Positions 17,618-26,435 are shown, numbered from the stretch's first letter. The stretch is 64,000 bases of DNA from Caviibacter sp963550915 (GCA_963550915.1 CAUVEB010000007.1:1-64000); one strand, 5' to 3'. Numbers and translations are program-made. Notes: a model not told the origin generated them from the sequence alone.

Positions 17618-18724
17618 ATGGAATATAATCAATATGAAAATTACGACAATAATAATAACATGTATGACGATGATGACTATACACAAGGAGCTAGAATTAA
17701 AATTGTAGGTGTTGGTGGAGCAGGAGGAAATGCTGTAAACGACATGATAAATTCTAATTTAGTTGGTGTAGAGTACTTAGCAATAAACACAGATTACCAA
17801 GCTTTAAAAGAATCAAAAGCAAAAGAAAAAATAAGTCTTGGAAGACTTGGAGCAGGTGGAAATCCTGAAGTAGCAAGAAATGCAGCAGAAGAAAAGAAAA
17901 GTGAAATAAAAAAAGCACTTCAAAATCAAGATATGATATTCATAACTGCTGGTATGGGTGGTGGAACAGGAACTGGAGCATCACCAATAGTTGCACAAAT
18001 AGCAAAAGAATTAGGAATATTGACTGTAGCCATAGTAACAACTCCATTTATGTTTGAACTTAATAGAAAAAAAGTTGCACAATCAGGTCTTGAAGAATTA
18101 CAAAAATATGTAGACTGTTTAATAGTTATTCCAAATGAAAAATTAATAAACCTACCAAATGCTGTAAAATTATCATTCTTAGAACAAATGTCACTATCAA
18201 ATGATACATTAAAATTTGGTGTTAAAGGTATAACAGATTTAATAATGAAAAGAGGAATTATTAATCTTGACTTTGCAGATGTTAAAAATATAATGACAAA
18301 CTCAGGAATTGCACTTTTTGGATTTGCAGACGGACAAAGAAATGAAGAAACAGGAGAATATGAAAGTCTTGTTGAAATAGCACAAAGAGCAATGCTAAAT
18401 CCGTTATTAGATAGAGATATAAAGGGTGCAAGAAAAGTATTAATTAATTTCACTATACCTTTACATGGAAATATGACTGAAATAAGTGAAGCAGCTCGTA
18501 TTATTAATGAAAGATCAAATGGAAATGATGCAGATGCTGTAAATATGTCAGGTGTTATCATGGAAGATAGAGAAAATTATGCTATCTCAATTATAGCAAC
18601 AGATTTTGCTGATAATATAAAAGAGCCTGAAAGTAAGGAAGAAGTTGTAAGAAACTTATACTCAGATAATGATGAAAATGATAGAAACGAAAATATGGAA
18701 TACCATGTTCCAACATTTGGATAG
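17618..18724 (+). CDS. ftsZ: Cell division GTPase FtsZ
   Basis: Tubulin-like GTPase that forms the division ring. 368 residues. An Asn/Asp/Tyr-rich N-terminal tail of about 25 residues precedes the GTPase domain (GVGGAGGNAVNDMI), the tubulin signature GGGTGTGASPIVA is near residue 110, and the catalytic T7 loop is seen as NLDFADVKNIMTNSG near 215. The C-terminal linker is short and acidic, and the protein ends in YHVPTFG. This resembles the first half of the usual conserved tail (D-x-P-A-F-L-R) but lacks the final residues. AGGAGG gives a strong ribosome site. Confidence 0.97.
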   Translation: MEYNQYENYDNNNNMYDDDDYTQGARIKIVGVGGAGGNAVNDMINSNLVGVEYLAINTDYQALKESKAKEKISLGRLGAGGNPEVARNAAEEKKSEIKKALQNQDMIFITAGMGGGTGTGASPIVAQIAKELGILTVAIVTTPFMFELNRKKVAQSGLEELQKYVDCLIVIPNEKLINLPNAVKLSFLEQMSLSNDTLKFGVKGITDLIMKRGIINLDFADVKNIMTNSGIALFGFADGQRNEETGEYESLVEIAQRAMLNPLLDRDIKGARKVLINFTIPLHGNMTEISEAARIINERSNGNDADAVNMSGVIMEDRENYAISIIATDFADNIKEPESKEEVVRNLYSDNDENDRNENMEYHVPTFG

Positions 18725-18736
18725 AAAGGGGAATAT

Positions 18737-19366
18737 ATGAATATAGTATTATTTGGACCACCAGGTGCAGGTAAAGGAACTCAAGCAAAAGAGTTAATAA
18801 AAAAGTATAATATACCACAAATATCAACTGGAGATATATTAAGAAATGCAATTGCTAACAAGACAAGTTTAGGACTTGAAGCAAAGAAATTTATGGATGC
18901 AGGTAATTTAGTTCCAGATGATGTAGTTAATGGTCTTGTAAAAGAAAGATTAAAAGAAGATGATTGTGCTACTGGATTTATACTAGACGGATTTCCAAGA
19001 ACAGTAGAACAAGCTATAACTTTAGATAGTATTTTAGAAGAATTAGGAAAAGCTGTTGAAAAAGTAATAGCATTAGATGTGCCAAATAGTGAAATAGTTG
19101 ATAGAATAACAGGAAGAAGAACTTCACTTAAAACTGGTAAAATATATCATATAAAATATAATCCACCTGTAGATGAGGATGAAAAAGATTTAGTTCAACG
19201 TGCAGATGACACAGAAGAAGTAGTAGTAAAAAGACTTGAAAACTATGAAAAACAAACAGCTCCTGTACTAGACTACTATAACAAACAAAAAAAGGTTGTA
19301 TTAGTTGACGGAACAAAAAGTCCAAGTCAAATTACAGAAAATATAATACAAATATTAGGTGAATAA
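18737..19366 (+). CDS. adk: Adenylate kinase
   Basis: Interconverts ATP plus AMP with two ADP. 209 residues. P-loop GPPGAGKGTQAKEL at residues 7-20, the AMP site QISTGDILRNAI, DGFPRT near residue 85 and GRRTSLKTGKIYHIKYNPP in the LID. The LID is long but has none of the four zinc-binding cysteines seen in many Gram-positive and some other adenylate kinases. AAAGGGG precedes the ATG. Adjacent map is the usual partner; secY, which normally comes before adk, is absent, and ftsZ takes its place. Confidence 0.97.
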   Translation: MNIVLFGPPGAGKGTQAKELIKKYNIPQISTGDILRNAIANKTSLGLEAKKFMDAGNLVPDDVVNGLVKERLKEDDCATGFILDGFPRTVEQAITLDSILEELGKAVEKVIALDVPNSEIVDRITGRRTSLKTGKIYHIKYNPPVDEDEKDLVQRADDTEEVVVKRLENYEKQTAPVLDYYNKQKKVVLVDGTKSPSQITENIIQILGE

Positions 19367-19367
19367 A

Positions 19368-20138
19368 ATGGTAAAATTAAAGACATTAGATGAGATAAAA
19401 AAAATCAAAAAAGCTAATGAAATAATTGCAAGAATATATAGAGATATTATACCAAAACACATAAAAGCAGGAGTTAGTACTTGGGAATTAGATCAAATAT
19501 GTAATGACTACATTTTATCTTGTGGTGCAAAATCTGGAACAATTGGTTATGATATAGGATTTCCATATCCTCCATATCCTGCAGCTACTTGTATTTCAGT
19601 TAATGAAGATGTAGTGCATGCAATACCAAGTAAGACAAAGATATTACAAGAAGGAGATATAGTAAGTATAGACATAGTTACTGTATTAGACGGTTTTTAT
19701 GGAGATGCTGCTTATACTTTCCCAGTTGGTAATATAGATGAAAAATCACAAAAATTAATAGATGTTACTAAAAAATCAAGAGATCTTGGAATAATGCAAG
19801 CAATAGCAGGGAATACATTAGGAGATATAGGACATGCAATACAAGAATATGTTGAGTTAAATGGTTTTTCTGTTGTTAGGGATTTTTCAGGACATGGAGT
19901 AGGTTATGAAATGCACGAAGATCCTTATGTACTAAATTATGGTAGAAAAGGCACTGGAATGAAAATACAAAATGGTCTTGTAATTGCAATAGAACCTATG
20001 GTAACTATGGGAACTCATAAAGTTAAAATACAAAAAGATATGTGGACTGTTACAACTCTTGATAGAAAAAGAGCTGCACACTTTGAACATAGCATAGCTA
20101 TAGTAGATGGTAAGCCACTTATTTTATCAGAAATATAA
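19368..20138 (+). CDS. map: Methionine aminopeptidase type I
   Basis: Metalloprotease that removes the initiator methionine. About 256 residues from the ATG at 19368, which follows AGGTGA by five bases; a GTG at 19359 in the same frame is less likely. All five metal ligands can be seen in order: D in IVSIDIVTVLDGFYGDAA (two aspartates), H in FSGHGVGYEMHEDP, E in IAIEPMV and E in HFEHSIAIVDG. Lacks an N-terminal zinc finger extension, so type Ia. Ends the cluster, with a strong terminator after it. Confidence 0.96.
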   Translation: MVKLKTLDEIKKIKKANEIIARIYRDIIPKHIKAGVSTWELDQICNDYILSCGAKSGTIGYDIGFPYPPYPAATCISVNEDVVHAIPSKTKILQEGDIVSIDIVTVLDGFYGDAAYTFPVGNIDEKSQKLIDVTKKSRDLGIMQAIAGNTLGDIGHAIQEYVELNGFSVVRDFSGHGVGYEMHEDPYVLNYGRKGTGMKIQNGLVIAIEPMVTMGTHKVKIQKDMWTVTTLDRKRAAHFEHSIAIVDGKPLILSEI

Positions 20139-20160
20139 AAATAAAATTGGTTTATATATT

Positions 20161-20187
20161 AAAGGTTGAATTTTTTCAACCTTTTTT
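20161..20187 (+). terminator. Terminator after map
   Basis: 10-bp perfect stem (AAAGGTTGAA, loop TTTT, TTCAACCTTT) followed by T residues. It closes the uppP-to-map cluster. Confidence 0.88.
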
Positions 20188-20195
20188 GGTATAAT
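20166..20195 (+). promoter_or_regulatory. Promoter of the methyltransferase-like gene, overlapping the map terminator
   Basis: TGG plus TATAAT (20190-20195) is an extended -10. TTGAAT (20166-20171), within the terminator stem, lies 18 bases upstream as a possible -35. Confidence 0.5.
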
Positions 20196-20242
20196 AAATT
20201 GTTACATCATTATTTGATGTGAATAGATGAAAGGAGGATAAA

Positions 20243-20788
20243 ATGAGAAGTTTAGATTATATCGCAATTGCTAGTATAGTGGTATTAGTTTTTGTTTTAA
20301 GATTATATTTTCTAAAAATATCAAAAGCAAATGAAAAGAAAATTTTAGAAAATGGTGGAGTTGAATACGGAGTTAAAAATTCAAAAAGAATCACTATTTT
20401 ACATATTTGTTTATATGCATTTAGTGTTATTGAAACTTTAATAAGAAAACCTATGTTTGATAGTAAAAGTATATTAGGTTTAGCACTTATTATCTTTTCT
20501 ATGTTTATGCTGTTTACAGTTACAAGACTTTTAAAAGATATATGGACTATTAAATTAATGCTATTAAAAGACCATAAATATGTTGATCATTGGCTATTTA
20601 GAAATGTAAAACACCCTAATTACTACTTAAATATTGCACCTGAATTAATAGGTATAACTTTATTATGTCATGCTTTATTTACAGCAGTTATTATATTACC
20701 TCTATATGCAGTTGTTCTATATATTAGAATAAGTGAAGAAGAAAAAATATTAAAAGAAATAATAATACCTAATAGTAAACAAATTTAA
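20243..20788 (+). CDS. Isoprenylcysteine carboxylmethyltransferase-like membrane protein
   Basis: 181 residues with about four to five hydrophobic segments. The C-terminal half carries VDHWLFRNVKHPNYYLNIAP and ends with a conserved EEEKIL motif, which together match the SAM-binding H-P-x-Y ... E-E pattern of the ICMT/PEMT-like methyltransferase family (bacterial members are often of unknown substrate). The start has a strong AAAGGAGG ribosome site. It is a single-gene unit between a terminator-promoter and two hairpins. Substrate unknown; fatty-acid or lipid methylation are possibilities only. Confidence 0.72.
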   Translation: MRSLDYIAIASIVVLVFVLRLYFLKISKANEKKILENGGVEYGVKNSKRITILHICLYAFSVIETLIRKPMFDSKSILGLALIIFSMFMLFTVTRLLKDIWTIKLMLLKDHKYVDHWLFRNVKHPNYYLNIAPELIGITLLCHALFTAVIILPLYAVVLYIRISEEEKILKEIIIPNSKQI

Positions 20789-20850
20789 GTATATAAATAA
20801 TTAATGAAACTATTAACAAAACTAATGGATAAAATTAAATTAATATTTTT

Positions 20851-20872
20851 AAAAGCCTAAAAAATGGCTTTT
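20851..20872 (+). terminator. Weak hairpin after the ICMT-like gene
   Basis: 7-bp stem (AAAAGCC and GGCTTTT, 20851-20857 with 20866-20872), with only a short T-run; a weak terminator at most. Confidence 0.4.
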
Positions 20873-20901
20873 GTATGAATTAAGAGAAAAATAAACATGT
20901 T

Positions 20902-20941
20902 AAAAGGTTATAAATCATAAGGTTTAGTAACCTTTTTTTTT
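20902..20941 (+). terminator. Terminator upstream of gltS
   Basis: Stem AAAAGGTTA with TAACCTTTT (20902-20910, 20928-20936), 17-base loop, then a run of T to 20941. Confidence 0.6.
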
Positions 20942-20994
20942 AAACCAAAATATAGTATAATAAAAAAATATTAAGCAAAGAAGGAAGAAAAATA

Positions 20995-22215
20995 ATGTTT
21001 GAAATTAAACTAGATATGATACAATCAATAGGACTAGCAATAATTTTACTTCTTATAGGTAGAAAATTAAGAGTAAAAATTAAGTTTCTTGAAAAGTATT
21101 GCATACCGTCACCTGTAATAGGTGGATTTATATTTGCAGTAATGACTTTTATACTAAGACAATTTAATATAGCAAGTTTTACATTTGATACAACACTACA
21201 AACTTTTTTTATGACTATGTTTTTTACAAGTGTAGGATTTAATGCGAGTTATAAGGTGTTAAAAGCAGGTGGTATAAAGGTTATTGTTTTCTTATTAGTC
21301 GCATCAGGATTGATATTTATTCAAAATATAGGTGCAATTGCACTTTCAAAACCTTTAGGCATAGATCCACTGCTTGCACTTATGACAGGTTCAACTGCAA
21401 TGACAGGAGGGCATGGAACGGCAGCATCAATAGCACCTAATATTGAACATTTAGGAATTACTACTGCTTCATCAGTTGCAATAGCTGCAGCGACATTTGG
21501 ACTTATTTCAGGCTCAATGGTTGGAGGACCTGTTGCTAAAAGATTAATTGAAAAATATGACTTATTAAAAGGATATATAGTAGATAATAGTAATACAGAA
21601 ATATCAAAACAGGAAGAAGAATTTTTTAATAAAAATGAAAGTATATTAAATGGTGAAAGATTTGCAACAGCATTTTTTATGATCTTACTCTCAATGGCTT
21701 TTGGAACTTTATTTAATTATCTATTTAAAAAAATAGGGCTTGATAGTTTACCTTATTACCTAGGACCTATGATAGTTGCGGCTATAATTAGAAATGCAAC
21801 TGATAGCATAGAAAATATAGTTTCATCACCAATAGCAGAAATTAAGGTTATAGAAAATATAGCATTAAACTTATTCTTATCAATGGCACTTATGTCATTA
21901 AGATTATGGGATTTAATAGATTTAGCATTACCAATAACAGTTCTACTATTAGCACAAGTTATTTTTACAATACTGTATACTAGATATGTAACTTTCTATA
22001 TTATGGGAGCAAACTATGATGCTGCTGTTATATGTGCAGGGCATTGTGGATTTGGAATGGGTGCAACACCTAATGGTATGACAAATATGGAAACAGTTTG
22101 TAATAAATACGAATATTCAAAAATGGCATTTTTTGTAGTTCCTCTAGTAGGAGCATTGTTTATAGATTTTGTTAATGTAACAATAATATCAGGATTTATA
22201 TCATATTTAAGATAG
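20995..22215 (+). CDS. gltS: Sodium/glutamate symporter GltS
   Basis: Inner-membrane Na+-coupled glutamate uptake carrier, 406 residues with two repeats of five segments. Seen: CIPSPVIGGFIFAV near residue 37, MTGSTAMTGGHGTAASIAP near residue 130 and AVICAGHCGFGMGATPNGMTN near residue 345. The two glycine-rich re-entrant loops and the central hydrophilic insert (about residues 195-220) are family features. It has a GAAGGAAG ribosome site and a TATAAT at 20956-20961. brnQ follows within nine bases, so both form one amino-acid uptake operon. Confidence 0.95.
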   Translation: MFEIKLDMIQSIGLAIILLLIGRKLRVKIKFLEKYCIPSPVIGGFIFAVMTFILRQFNIASFTFDTTLQTFFMTMFFTSVGFNASYKVLKAGGIKVIVFLLVASGLIFIQNIGAIALSKPLGIDPLLALMTGSTAMTGGHGTAASIAPNIEHLGITTASSVAIAAATFGLISGSMVGGPVAKRLIEKYDLLKGYIVDNSNTEISKQEEEFFNKNESILNGERFATAFFMILLSMAFGTLFNYLFKKIGLDSLPYYLGPMIVAAIIRNATDSIENIVSSPIAEIKVIENIALNLFLSMALMSLRLWDLIDLALPITVLLLAQVIFTILYTRYVTFYIMGANYDAAVICAGHCGFGMGATPNGMTNMETVCNKYEYSKMAFFVVPLVGALFIDFVNVTIISGFISYLR

Positions 22216-22224
22216 GAGAAAATT

Positions 22225-23460
22225 ATGGAAGAAAAAAATCAAAAATTTAAAACGTTAGTTATAGGGTTTGCATTATTTGCTATGTTTTTTGGAGCAGGTA
22301 ATGTGCTTTTACCACCATTTATTGGTCTTAAAACAGGTAGTAGTTATTATATGTCGATTATAGGGTTTGTTTTAACAGGTGTTGGATTACCTCTTTTAAC
22401 ACTTTTAGTTATTTTCTATATTGACGGTAAATATGAAAAATTATTTGAACCACTTGGAAAAAACTTTTCTAAATTTTTAATGGTTGCAGCATTTTTAACA
22501 ATAGGTCCTGCTATAGGTATACCAAGAACAGCTGCTACAACATTTGAAATTGGAATGAAACCATTTTTTCCTTCATTATCACCAATAGTTGGTTCTATAA
22601 TATTCTTTTTAATTAATTTATTCTTTGTTATGAAAAAAAGTAATGTACTTGATAAAATAGGAAAGCTTTTAACGCCAACATTACTTGTAACAATAGTTGT
22701 TTTAATTATTAAGGGGATTATAAGTCCAATAGCAAGTACAAGTGCAGGTGTATCACCAGATGCTTTTTCACAAGGATTTTTAGAAGGGTATAATACGGTT
22801 GACGCAGTGGCAGCAGTAATTTTTGCAGGTCTTGTATGGAAGAGTTTAGGACAAACAATAAGTGATAAGGAAGTATTAAAGAAAACATCTATAAAAGCAG
22901 CATTTATAGCAGCTTTAGGACTGTCTGCAATTTATTCTGGATTTATATATCTTGGAGCAACTTCAAATGCACCAATAGATATAGAGAGAACAGCACTTTT
23001 AAATTTAATTACTAAATCATTATTAGGTAATTATGGAGTAGCTCTTTTATCTATAATAGTTTCTCTTGCTTGTCTTACAACTTCAATAGGTCTTATAGTT
23101 TCAGTAAGTAGCTATTTTGAAGAAGTTTTAAATTATAAGGTGAAATATAATGTGGTTGTATTAGTTGTAATTTCTATATCTTATGCAATATCTCAACTTG
23201 GTGTTGATAAGATAATAAATTATGCTCTACCAATATTATTAGTATTCTATCCTTTACTAATAACAGTTCTATTCTTGACTTTATCAAAGGCAAGTCCAGT
23301 TGTTTCAAAATATACAACATATACAACTTTTGTTGTTTCAATTATAGATCAAATATATCCGTTACCACTACATAATCAAGGTTTTGCTTGGCTTATACCA
23401 GCCCTTATATGTTATGCCGGAGTAACATTAATTCAAATAGGAAATAAAAATTTAAAATAG
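22225..23460 (+). CDS. brnQ: Branched-chain amino acid transporter BrnQ
   Basis: LIVCS-family Na+/H+-coupled carrier for leucine, isoleucine and valine; 411 residues with about twelve membrane segments. The start (after MEEKNQKFKTL) has VIGFALFAMFFGAGNVLLPP, a LIVCS signature, followed by GLKTGSSYY, and AFLTIGPAIGIPRTAATTFE near residue 90, again typical. TAGGAGA precedes the ATG, nine bases after the gltS stop. It is closed by the terminator at 23470. The window also encodes a branched-chain exporter (azlCD at 61250), so uptake and export are both possible. Confidence 0.95.
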   Translation: MEEKNQKFKTLVIGFALFAMFFGAGNVLLPPFIGLKTGSSYYMSIIGFVLTGVGLPLLTLLVIFYIDGKYEKLFEPLGKNFSKFLMVAAFLTIGPAIGIPRTAATTFEIGMKPFFPSLSPIVGSIIFFLINLFFVMKKSNVLDKIGKLLTPTLLVTIVVLIIKGIISPIASTSAGVSPDAFSQGFLEGYNTVDAVAAVIFAGLVWKSLGQTISDKEVLKKTSIKAAFIAALGLSAIYSGFIYLGATSNAPIDIERTALLNLITKSLLGNYGVALLSIIVSLACLTTSIGLIVSVSSYFEEVLNYKVKYNVVVLVVISISYAISQLGVDKIINYALPILLVFYPLLITVLFLTLSKASPVVSKYTTYTTFVVSIIDQIYPLPLHNQGFAWLIPALICYAGVTLIQIGNKNLK

Positions 23461-23469
23461 TTTATAAAA

Positions 23470-23508
23470 GGGACTTTAGAAAATACAGCTTTAAAGTCCC
23501 CTTTTTTT
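23470..23508 (+). terminator. Terminator after brnQ
   Basis: Stem GGGACTTTA with TAAAGTCCC, then C and seven T residues; ends the gltS-brnQ unit. Confidence 0.85.
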
Positions 23509-23547
23509 ATACTGAAAAATCAAAAGCTAAAATAAAATTTTAAATAC

Positions 23548-23576
23548 TTGTTTTTTAATTAAATTCTAGTTATAAT
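23548..23576 (+). promoter_or_regulatory. Promoter of the secreted-protein / 5'-nucleotidase operon
   Basis: TTGTTT (23548-23553), 17-base spacer, TATAAT (23571-23576), 20 bases before the ATG at 23596. Confidence 0.6.
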
Positions 23577-23595
23577 TAAATGTAAAGGAGAAATT

Positions 23596-24249
23596 ATGAG
23601 AAAAATAAGTATTTTACTAGTTTTATTAACAAATTTTCTATCTTATGCAGTTAAATGTGAAGTAATAGAAGGCTTATCAAACGCAAAGGCAAACAACAAA
23701 AAATATAACTTTAAATTTGATGATATAACAAGAAAAAAAATAGCTAAAATAGACTATATATTTGAGGAAGTTCTTAAAACATCACATCAATTAGTACCTA
23801 AATATGTAAATAGTATAGTGATTTTTGACTTTTCAGAAGAAGAAACTATAAAAGCATTAAATACTATAAGAATAGCTATTATGGCAAATGATATTAACAA
23901 AAATTTAAAAATATATTATGACGGAGTTGAAAAAGTAAAAGAACTTGCACTTGAAATAGGTATAAATGAAAAAAATATTATTGCTTTTAAAAATGAAAAA
24001 GAAGTTGTAGAACAAATATTAAAAGATAAGGGAAATAAAAAGGACCTTTTAAGTAAGAGAATTTTACTATTAACAAAATCATCAAATATGCGTATAGGAT
24101 ATGCAAAATATATAAATGCACTTGATAAGAATGTAGATGATATAATATTTGATAATTATTCACATCTTGATATGACGAGAGAACAGCTAGAACATCCTAG
24201 CAAAGAAGAAATAAAAAAAGCATATAAACAAATAGAATGTAATAAATAA
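23596..24249 (+). CDS. Secreted protein of unknown function
   Basis: I do not recognise this family. 217 residues: a short basic start and hydrophobic stretch (about 5-18, ending LSYA) look like a signal peptide, with cleavage before VKCEVIEG. The mature part is mixed alpha/beta in appearance and charged, with several KENKN-type clusters. There are two cysteines (near residues 21 and 215), which could form a disulfide; there is no lipobox. AAAGGAG precedes the ATG. The 5'-nucleotidase gene starts 12 bases after its stop, so it is in the same operon and may act with it outside the cytoplasm; this is inferred. Confidence 0.7.
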   Translation: MRKISILLVLLTNFLSYAVKCEVIEGLSNAKANNKKYNFKFDDITRKKIAKIDYIFEEVLKTSHQLVPKYVNSIVIFDFSEEETIKALNTIRIAIMANDINKNLKIYYDGVEKVKELALEIGINEKNIIAFKNEKEVVEQILKDKGNKKDLLSKRILLLTKSSNMRIGYAKYINALDKNVDDIIFDNYSHLDMTREQLEHPSKEEIKKAYKQIECNK

Positions 24250-24261
24250 TTGGAGGTAGAA

Positions 24262-26037
24262 ATGAAAAAAATTTTATTAGCTGGAGCATTACCGTTAGTT
24301 GCAACAGCAGTATTTGCTTCAAGACCTATTGAAGTTAATATTATGCACATAAACGATCACCATTCACACTTAGAACCTGAAATTGTAAATTTTAAAATAG
24401 GTGGTAAATCAACAAAAGTTAAAATAGGTGGATATCCTGAAGTAATGAGAGAACTTAAAAGATTAAAAGCTACAACTAAAAATCCGTTAGTTTTACACGC
24501 AGGAGATGCGATAACAGGAACTCTTTATTTCACATTATTTGGTGGATCTGCAGATGCTGAAATGATGAACTTAACAGGATTTGATTATTTCACTTTAGGA
24601 AACCATGAATTTGACGCTGGTAATGAAGGATTAAAGAAATTCTTAGACTACCTAAAAGTACCAGTATTATCTTCAAATGTTAATCCAGATAAAGGAAGTA
24701 TATTAGAAGGTTATTGGAAACCATACGCAATCAAGAGATTTGGTTCTGAAAAAATAGGAATTATAGGTCTAGACGTTGTTAAAAAGACTGTTGAATCTTC
24801 AAGCCCAGGTAAAGATATTAAATTTACTGATGAAGTTGAAACAACACAAAAATATGCAGATATCTTAAAAGAAAAAGGTGTAAACAAAATTATCCTATTA
24901 TCACACGCAGGAGCTGCTAAAAACTTTGAAATAGCACAAAAAGTTTCAGGTGTAGATATTATAATAACAGGAGATACTCACTATCTATTTGGTACAGAAG
25001 ATTATAAGAAATTTGGATTACCTGTAGTTGCTGACTATCCAACTAAATTTATGTCACCAGCAGGAGAACCTGTTTATGTTGTTGAAGGTTGGGAATACTC
25101 AAAATTAGTAGGTCATTTACAAGTTAAATTTGACTCTAAGGGTATAGTAACATCAATTAAAGGATTACCATTAATTCCTTATCATGAAAACTCAACATTT
25201 GAAAGAAAAGATGCAAGTGGTAAGAAATATAACCCAGAAGGTGCAGAAAGAAAAGAAATCTTAAAAGAACTTAGCAGCAGTAAATACTTTGTAAAAGCAA
25301 AAGCTGATGTAAGAGGTAAAAAAGTTCTTGAAAAATATAAGAAAGAAAAAGAAGTTTTAGGTAACCAAGTTGTAGGAACTATAAGTGGAGAAATTATGCC
25401 AGGAGGTTCAGCACCTAGAATACCTAGCACAGCATATCCTAAAGGATCAGTTGCAACAAGATTCGTTGCTGAAACTATGCTTACTCAAATGAGAAGTTTT
25501 GGTTCACACATTGATTTAACAATACAAAATTCAGGTGGAGTAAGAAGTGATGTAGTTCCTGGAGATATGACATATAACGATGCTTATACACTATTACCGT
25601 TTGCAAACACATTATACTTACTTGACATGACTGGTGCAGAAGTAAAACAAGTATTAGAAGATGCATTAGAATTTGCATTAGTAAGTGGATCAACAGGAGC
25701 ATTCCCTTATGGTGCAGGTATAAGATATGAAGCAAACCAATACAAAGATAAAGACGGACATAGATTAGTTAAAGTTGAAATACAAGACTTAGAAGGAAAC
25801 TGGTCTGATATAGATGTTAATAAGATGTATAAAGTAGGAACAAATGCATATATTGCAGGTGGAAAAGACGGATATAAGACATTTGGTGAAATATCAAGAA
25901 CACGTGGTGGAGAAGATACTTACTTACCAGATGCTGAAAGCTTAATCAAATTTATGAAATTAAATCCAAACTTTAAATCTTATTCAGATTCAAATGTTAA
26001 ATTTAACTTTGATCCAGCAAATGAAAGAAAAAAATAA
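24262..26037 (+). CDS. Periplasmic 5'-nucleotidase (UshA/NadN type)
   Basis: Exported metallophosphoesterase that takes phosphate from nucleotides or dinucleotides so that nucleosides can be imported. 591 residues from the ATG at 24262, which has GGAGG six bases upstream; a TTG at 24250 is in frame but lacks a site. A signal peptide occupies residues 1-18 (ends ATAVFA). The two-metal centre shows as NIMHINDHHSHLEP (about 23-36), GDAITGTLY, TLGNHEFDAGN, LLSHAGAAKN and ITGDTHYLFG. The C-terminal substrate domain includes QNSGGVRSDVVPGDMTYND and FPYGAGIRYE. This looks complete. Whether the preferred substrate is NAD, AMP or another nucleotide cannot be told from sequence alone. Confidence 0.9.
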   Translation: MKKILLAGALPLVATAVFASRPIEVNIMHINDHHSHLEPEIVNFKIGGKSTKVKIGGYPEVMRELKRLKATTKNPLVLHAGDAITGTLYFTLFGGSADAEMMNLTGFDYFTLGNHEFDAGNEGLKKFLDYLKVPVLSSNVNPDKGSILEGYWKPYAIKRFGSEKIGIIGLDVVKKTVESSSPGKDIKFTDEVETTQKYADILKEKGVNKIILLSHAGAAKNFEIAQKVSGVDIIITGDTHYLFGTEDYKKFGLPVVADYPTKFMSPAGEPVYVVEGWEYSKLVGHLQVKFDSKGIVTSIKGLPLIPYHENSTFERKDASGKKYNPEGAERKEILKELSSSKYFVKAKADVRGKKVLEKYKKEKEVLGNQVVGTISGEIMPGGSAPRIPSTAYPKGSVATRFVAETMLTQMRSFGSHIDLTIQNSGGVRSDVVPGDMTYNDAYTLLPFANTLYLLDMTGAEVKQVLEDALEFALVSGSTGAFPYGAGIRYEANQYKDKDGHRLVKVEIQDLEGNWSDIDVNKMYKVGTNAYIAGGKDGYKTFGEISRTRGGEDTYLPDAESLIKFMKLNPNFKSYSDSNVKFNFDPANERKK

Positions 26038-26052
26038 AAAAGGATTGATTTT

Positions 26053-26397
26053 ATGAAGACTAAGGCAAATGAACTTATCAAAAAGTTAGTAAAAATTATG
26101 GACGCAAATGATCCTAAACAATTAAATAAAATTATTAATTTAATTAATTCTGAAGGACTTGATTTATCTAAAATAAAGACATCTAACAATGTATTTTATA
26201 ATATAATATCAAATATATTTTATTTAAAAAATACAACTACAGCACCATTTGGAGCTTTAGCTAGTGAAGAGGATAAAAAAGAGAACTATAATGAAAGACT
26301 TAGTATTTTAAAAAAAGAAGTTGAAACATATTTAAATGGTGTAACAGAATATACTAATGAAGATAAAATTTTAAGTATATTTAGTAATAATATATAA
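26053..26397 (+). CDS. Small cytoplasmic protein of unknown function
   Basis: 114 residues, no signal peptide or membrane segment, mostly helical and charged (MKTKANELIKKLVKIMDAND at the start, NEDKILSIFSNNI at the end). I recognise no domain. An AAAAGGAT ribosome site lies upstream, and it starts 15 bases after the 5'-nucleotidase stop, so it is probably its third operon gene. The bidirectional terminator follows. Function cannot be inferred; it is kept because of good start context, length and codon pattern. Confidence 0.6.
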   Translation: MKTKANELIKKLVKIMDANDPKQLNKIINLINSEGLDLSKIKTSNNVFYNIISNIFYLKNTTTAPFGALASEEDKKENYNERLSILKKEVETYLNGVTEYTNEDKILSIFSNNI

Positions 26398-26401
26398 AAT
26401 A

Positions 26402-26435
26402 AAAAGAACCAAGAGTTAAATCTTTTGGTTCTTTT
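26402..26435. terminator. Bidirectional terminator between the 26053 gene and sdaA
   Basis: Stem AAAAGAACCAA with TTGGTTCTTTT (26402-26412, 26425-26435). The right arm lies inside the last sdaA codons and the sdaA stop lies in the loop. Confidence 0.85.

Noticed and set aside
20804..20860. Open frame of 18 residues, lysine- and leucine-rich and amphipathic, between the ICMT-like gene and gltS
   Set aside because: It looks like a small toxin or membrane peptide, but it has no ribosome site or promoter, and such short frames are common by chance in AT-rich DNA.
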